Below, one piece after another: positions 60,287 to 64,000 of a stretch of 64,000 nt of DNA. The stretch is from Kribbella voronezhensis (lineage in GTDB: Bacteria > Actinomycetota > Actinomycetes > Propionibacteriales > Kribbellaceae): assembly GCF_004365175.1 (NCBI RefSeq), contig NZ_SOCE01000001.1, forward strand, positions 917,154-981,153, written 5' to 3'. Each line of letters starts with the position of its first letter. Position 1 is the stretch's first letter. The translations under genes and the position numbers were made by a program. A model generated the notes under the pieces. It made no database searches. It had not been told where the DNA came from and worked only from the letters and a program-made list of their open reading frames with translations.

Positions 60287-61393
60287 ATGACGAAGCTGAG
60301 TCCGCGCGCCCTGAACCGTGCCACCCTGGAGCGCCAGTGGCTGACCGAGCGCCGTACCGCCACCGCACTCGAAGCAGTGGAGCACCTCGTCGGCATGCAG
60401 GCCCAGGTCCCCCTCTCGCCGTACGTCGGTCTGTGGTCGCGGCTGGCTTCCTTCGACCCGTCCGAACTCGCCTCGCTGCTGGAGAACCGGCAGGCGGTCC
60501 GCGGTTCGATGATGAGGGCAACGATCCACCTGATGTCCTCGCGCGACTTCCTGGCGATCCGGCCGCTGATCCAGCCCCGTCTCGAGCGCGAGGTCTACGC
60601 GAACCAGACCTACGGCCGCAAACGCCTCGAGGGCCTCGACATGGACGCCGTCCTCGCCGCCGGCGCCGCCCGCCTGGCGACCTCCCCCGCCACGGCCTCC
60701 GAACTCCGCGAACACCTCCAGCCCCTCTGGCCCGACCGCGACGCCCCATCGCTGGCCCACGCCGTCCGCTGCCTGCTCCCCACCATCCAGATCCCACCCC
60801 GCGGCGTCTGGGGCAGATCCGGCAACCCCACCATGTCGACCGCCGCCCTCTGGCTCGGCTCGGACGTGACCCCGACCCCCTCGATCGACAACCTCGTACT
60901 CCGCTACCTCGCCGCCTACGGCCCCGCCTCCATCGCGGACGCCCAATCCTGGTCCGGCCTGACCCGCCTCACCGAAGTCTTCGACCGCCTACGCCCCCAA
61001 CTCCGCACCTACACCGACGCCACCACATCCCGAGAACTCTTCGACCTCCCCACCATCCCCCTCCCCCCAGAAGACCTGGAGGTCCCCACCCGCTTCCTCC
61101 CAGAATTCGACAACCTCCTCCTCTCCCACGCCAACCGCACCCGCTGGCTCACCTCCCCCGACCACAAACACCTCCCCCTCCAGGAAGCCATGACCCACGG
61201 CGCCATCCTCCACGACGGCCACCTCGCCGCCACCTGGAAGCTGACCAAGCGCCCCCAAAAGTCCGCCACCCTAGAAATCAAACCGCTCGTCAAACTCTCC
61301 CGACCGGCCCGCGCCCAAATCTCAACCGAAGCCGAACACCTACTCACCTTCGCCACGCCGTCGACCACGACCACTGAGATCAGGTACCTCTAG
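60287..61393 (+). CDS. AlkZ/YcaQ-family winged-helix DNA glycosylase-like protein
   Basis: A 368-residue HTH_42 (DUF1006) protein. The active-site loop is HLVGMQAQVPLSPYVGLWSR (about residues 33-52), with Q-A-Q at 38-40, the QxQ motif I associate with AlkZ-type glycosylases, while the YcaQ branch has QxD. Later landmarks are RGSMMRATIHLMSSRDF and LPEFDNLLLSHANRTR. Such enzymes unhook interstrand crosslinks or excise alkylated bases. ATG 60287 follows GAGGAGAG. No biosynthetic cluster for a DNA-damaging compound adjoins it. The second half is unusually C-rich on the coding strand. Confidence 0.85.
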   Translation: MTKLSPRALNRATLERQWLTERRTATALEAVEHLVGMQAQVPLSPYVGLWSRLASFDPSELASLLENRQAVRGSMMRATIHLMSSRDFLAIRPLIQPRLEREVYANQTYGRKRLEGLDMDAVLAAGAARLATSPATASELREHLQPLWPDRDAPSLAHAVRCLLPTIQIPPRGVWGRSGNPTMSTAALWLGSDVTPTPSIDNLVLRYLAAYGPASIADAQSWSGLTRLTEVFDRLRPQLRTYTDATTSRELFDLPTIPLPPEDLEVPTRFLPEFDNLLLSHANRTRWLTSPDHKHLPLQEAMTHGAILHDGHLAATWKLTKRPQKSATLEIKPLVKLSRPARAQISTEAEHLLTFATPSTTTTEIRYL

Positions 61394-61462
61394 CCACTCC
61401 CCCGAACCACAAACCTGCAAAGCAGAGCCGAAACCGCAGCCACGAGCTCGTATGTGCGCTGA

Positions 61463-62563
61463 TCAGCGACTACCCTCCAGCGCCTGAACGCGCTCTACCA
61501 CCGACGGTGTACTGGACATCAGCTGTGACCGCCGGCTGCCTTCCCGCCCCAACGTCTGCTGATGCTGCATCTGCCACCCGTAGAACACCTGCACCAACGT
61601 CGCCCCATACCCCATAGCCGCAGCCCGCCGATCCGCCTGTTTGACATCTCGTCGGCTCAGCCAAGCAAGAATTGGTGGAGCGACGAACGGAGTCAAAAAG
61701 AGTAGCGGGAACGTGAGACTTTTACCGAAAGTGAGGACGGCGAGAAGTATGCCGACGTACGCGATCAGGAGAAATCCCCCGATCGCACATCCGACCGCAG
61801 GGACCGCTCTCATCAGTCGCACAATCGCCCGCACCGCAATCAAGGCGCAGCGGGCCGGGATCGAATACCAGAAGCTGAGGAGACTCAACCAAGTTCGACC
61901 ACCTAAATGGTGACTGAGCTCGTGCGCGAGAACTGCTTCCAGATGCGAGCCAGGCAATGTATAGAGCGCCCACCTGGTAACCGCGACCGTGTGACCGGGA
62001 GTGGGACTTGCATTGACTTCGTCCGACTCCTGTATCCATAAGAAGTATTTGGCCGCATCGACACCAGCACGTCCAGTCGCCTGCTGCCAGACAGGCATGA
62101 GCCGTTGTTGCTCGACCAGCGTCGGCTTGCGCAATCTGAACAGATAACGAGCGACAAGGTCTTCGACCGGCCGAAGAAAGACCACGGCGCCGGACAAAAC
62201 CCAGAGCACGACGATGATCCAGCCCCACCCGAAGCCGACGATCCCTGCCAGCCATGAGACGACTACGAAACTCCAGAAGAACCACGGCACAGCCGAGAGA
62301 AGTGCGGTTGCCGCGGAGATCTCGACACGCCCCCGCGGCTCCGACCGACCTCCGCCGTCCGACGGCAACTGCGCCCTTGGTGGCGGAGGCGGAAGAGGGT
62401 TCGGGCCACCGGAGTACGGCGGTTCCGTTGGTTGCCATGGGCCTTGGCCCGCCGGGCCGTTGTGTGGTTGCCAGGGGCCTTGGCCCGCCGGGCCGTTGTG
62501 TGGTTGCCAGGGGCCTTGGCCCGCCGGGCCGTTGTGATCGGTCGGATCATTCGGGCCGGTCAT
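61463..62563 (-). CDS. M48-like membrane metalloprotease, third zinc ligand altered
   Basis: A 366-residue protein. The N-terminus has three 12-residue repeats (NGPAGQGPWQPH) and a Pro-rich stretch, then two membrane spans (about 85-130), a zinc motif LAHELSHHLGG (HExxH, about residue 218), more spans near 255-290, and a C-terminal soluble part. In M48 enzymes the third ligand lies in SRxxEyxAD; here the sequence is SRRDVKQADRRAAAMG, with Val where Glu is expected. Composition is lower in G+C than neighbours to the left, which suggests acquired DNA. Confidence 0.8.
   Translation of the reverse strand: MTGPNDPTDHNGPAGQGPWQPHNGPAGQGPWQPHNGPAGQGPWQPTEPPYSGGPNPLPPPPPRAQLPSDGGGRSEPRGRVEISAATALLSAVPWFFWSFVVVSWLAGIVGFGWGWIIVVLWVLSGAVVFLRPVEDLVARYLFRLRKPTLVEQQRLMPVWQQATGRAGVDAAKYFLWIQESDEVNASPTPGHTVAVTRWALYTLPGSHLEAVLAHELSHHLGGRTWLSLLSFWYSIPARCALIAVRAIVRLMRAVPAVGCAIGGFLLIAYVGILLAVLTFGKSLTFPLLFLTPFVAPPILAWLSRRDVKQADRRAAAMGYGATLVQVFYGWQMQHQQTLGREGSRRSQLMSSTPSVVERVQALEGSR
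62429..62536 (-). repeat. 36-bp tandem repeat, three copies, in M48-like gene
   Basis: Units at 62429, 62465 and 62501 are identical except for one base in the first. They encode the N-terminal NGPAGQGPWQPH repeats of the M48-like protein. Confidence 0.95.
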
Positions 62564-62617
62564 TGCACACTCGCTTCCTCGGGCGGGAGATCAACACTGG
62601 AGAAACCACGGCTCTCG

Positions 62618-63751
62618 TCACCAGAGCGAGACGTGAACATGGTCGTAGTGGCCACCCGTCGCATCGGTCGGGTTGTAGACGCCGCCACCGTTGTAAGGAA
62701 TCCACGTACCGCGCCGCGCAGACCAGATCTTGCCGTACCAGATCACGTAGTGAACTCCCGTCTGCCCAGCGGTCTGAATCGTCCAGTTGGCGATCTGGTC
62801 TCCGCGTGCCTTGGCAGTCGGCGAGCGCCGCGCGTCCGCACCGACCATCACGTCACAGGCTCGTCCCTTCGGATGATCGCTGGTGGGGTTCCAAGCGTGT
62901 GCATCCCAGCAAGTCATGCTGAGCGTCCCGAGGGTCTTCTGCGCCTGCGCCACCCACGCCGCTGTTCGCGGAGTGACCATCCCGCCAGTGCCGGTCGGAT
63001 CCGTCACGGTCGCATCTTCTTCTGGCCAGACCCCATTGACCGGCTTCCCTGCGACCAGCCCCTGTCCGCACTCGTCCTCGGCGAGATTCTCGTTGCCTTC
63101 GTTCGGCGGCGCGTCACCAGCCCGGCCGGCGTACGGATTCCCTGATCGGTTCAGGTCGATGCCGGCGGTAGCCGCGATGTCCCTCGCCTCTTGTTCGTGC
63201 TGCGCGTACAGATCCGGATGTCCGGAGGCCTGAACAGCTTGGGCCGCGTCGTTGTAGGACATCGAGGGCCATCCGTCGATGTCGACCAGTCCAGGCGGAC
63301 TTGGCGCTGCGGCCCCACCGAAGAAGGCGTTTGCCGCATAGCGAGGCTTCAGGATCTGATCCCGATCACCCCAGCCGGTGGAGGGCCGCTGCTGGAACAA
63401 CCCGACGGAGTCTGCGCTGCCATAGGTCAGATTCTGAAGCTGCGATTCCTGAAGCGCTGTCATGAGTGCTACCAGGGTCGCCTGGCCCGGCAGACCACGC
63501 TGAACAGCTACTTCGTCGATGATTTTCGCGAACGCGATCTGGGTCTGTCGCAGCGACCCGCCAGGATTCGGGTCGCCGGCCTGGCCTGGCGCCAACGGCG
63601 AACAAGCGGCCTGCGACGTACTGGCGCCCCCAAAGGGAGCAAGCATCAGCAGACTCACCACACCTACCAACGCGAGGACCCCCGTCGCCTTGAGGAAAAT
63701 GCCCCTGCTCGCGAACGTGACGGCCCTGCCCAAATCGCGCTCGTCGAACAT
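62618..63751 (-). CDS. membrane-anchored two-domain peptidoglycan hydrolase
   Basis: A 377-residue protein with an N-terminal anchor (FLKATGVLALVGVVSLLMLA). Residues 75-190 look like a lytic transglycosylase/lysozyme-like domain (LVALMTALQESQLQNLTYGS, VGLFQQRPSTGWG). The C-terminus, SDHPKGRACDV near residue 295 and HYDHVHVS at the end, supplies a zinc His/Asp set like VanY/M15-type peptidases. Such bifunctional wall enzymes open peptidoglycan for conjugation machinery in actinomycete integrative elements. GGAGG lies 4 bases before ATG 63751. The gene upstream ends 19 bases before it. Confidence 0.83.
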   Translation of the reverse strand: MFDERDLGRAVTFASRGIFLKATGVLALVGVVSLLMLAPFGGASTSQAACSPLAPGQAGDPNPGGSLRQTQIAFAKIIDEVAVQRGLPGQATLVALMTALQESQLQNLTYGSADSVGLFQQRPSTGWGDRDQILKPRYAANAFFGGAAAPSPPGLVDIDGWPSMSYNDAAQAVQASGHPDLYAQHEQEARDIAATAGIDLNRSGNPYAGRAGDAPPNEGNENLAEDECGQGLVAGKPVNGVWPEEDATVTDPTGTGGMVTPRTAAWVAQAQKTLGTLSMTCWDAHAWNPTSDHPKGRACDVMVGADARRSPTAKARGDQIANWTIQTAGQTGVHYVIWYGKIWSARRGTWIPYNGGGVYNPTDATGGHYDHVHVSLW

Positions 63752-63770
63752 CAGACCTCCCGCACGGCGC

Positions 63771-64000
63771 TCATGGACCGGTCCCGCCGGATACGTCGCT
63801 GATGAGCCATTGGTTGTTCTGACTTACCAGGGTGATGAGGAGCGGTAGGTCGAATCGCTGCGCACCTTTGCCCGTCACGTTGATGGTGACCTTGACGAAA
63901 CGGGTGATTCTGGTCGGTGTGTCGACCGGCGCAGCGTCCGGCTGTGGAGCGCTCACTAATGCCGCAAGCACGGTCGACTTTCCACCGTCGTTCTTGAGGG
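63771..64000 (-). CDS. partial protein, possible conjugal-transfer (TcpC-like) C-terminus
   Basis: A frame open to the right edge, so only the last 75 residues are visible. They read LKNDGGKSTVLAALVSAPQ, then VKVTINVTGKGAQRFDLPLLI and NQWLISDVSGGTGP, a beta-rich end reminiscent of NTF2-fold proteins such as TcpC of conjugative elements. It precedes the peptidoglycan hydrolase in the same operon. The rest lies outside the window, so the family is tentative. Confidence 0.5.
   Translation of the reverse strand, partial: LKNDGGKSTVLAALVSAPQPDAAPVDTPTRITRFVKVTINVTGKGAQRFDLPLLITLVSQNNQWLISDVSGGTGP

Overview
This is about 64 kb of high-GC chromosomal DNA (by eye near 70% G+C, with many GTG starts and Shine-Dalgarno sites). 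It comes from an actinomycete. Clade-typical blocks support this: ahpE–DUF3052–aceE, the PucR-type fasR followed by fabD-fabH-acpP-fabF-accD, and a DUF3145 gene. Several secreted glycosidases and a LacI-type regulator with CebR-like operators suggest a soil saprophyte, perhaps Kribbella or another member of Nocardioidaceae; that assignment is inference.

Layout. 1-3060: the end of a GH38 alpha-mannosidase, a protein with a His/Gly-repeat N-terminus, and a ROK sugar kinase, probably one operon. 3403-3948: a small membrane protein facing, across a hairpin, the giant megasynthase (4072-15453, minus). The megasynthase reads CoA-ligase-like domain, very long Ala/Glu/Pro-rich linker, ACP, KS, AT, linker, ACP, half a condensation domain, adenylation domain. 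Its KS has lost the catalytic Cys and one catalytic His, half of the C domain is missing, and it ends without a final carrier or thioesterase. 15867-15938: tRNA-Val(UAC). 15972-19930: ahpE and DUF3052 diverging from aceE. 20072-32783: mixed metabolic and regulatory genes (semiSWEET-like protein, flavin monooxygenase, LuxR-TPR regulator, HisD-like dehydrogenase, POT transporter, luciferase-like oxidoreductase, pirin, ArsR with SRPBCC-VOC, P-loop kinase, PHP hydrolase) and a degenerate intergenic repeat tract at 31195-31733.

32848-40242: the fatty acid synthesis operon fasR-fabD-fabH-acpP-fabF-accD, then DUF3145 on the other strand. FabD carries a C-terminal biotinyl-like domain whose modifiable Lys is Arg. 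40500-45573: SnoaL-like protein, ECF sigma factor with a SnoaL-like tail, and a LacI regulator divergent from a secreted GH9 cellulase. 45616-49835: moxR-DUF58-VWA operon, divergent across a 24-bp tandem repeat from a membrane protein with a kinase-N-lobe-like segment. 49917-60075: aldo/keto reductase and secreted proteins (TolB-like propeller, GH2 plus LamG, lactonase-fold protein, X-Pro-peptidase-like hydrolase, M4/M36-type protease) and an SDR.

60287-61393 is an AlkZ/YcaQ-type winged-helix protein. From about 61460 to the right edge the G+C falls and the genes (M48-like membrane protease, two-domain peptidoglycan hydrolase, fragment of a possible conjugation protein) look like the margin of an integrative conjugative element. 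The most unusual features are the catalytically degraded megasynthase, the FabD with a lysine-less biotinyl domain, the pseudokinase-like membrane protein, the M48 protease lacking its usual third zinc ligand, and the intergenic repeat tracts.
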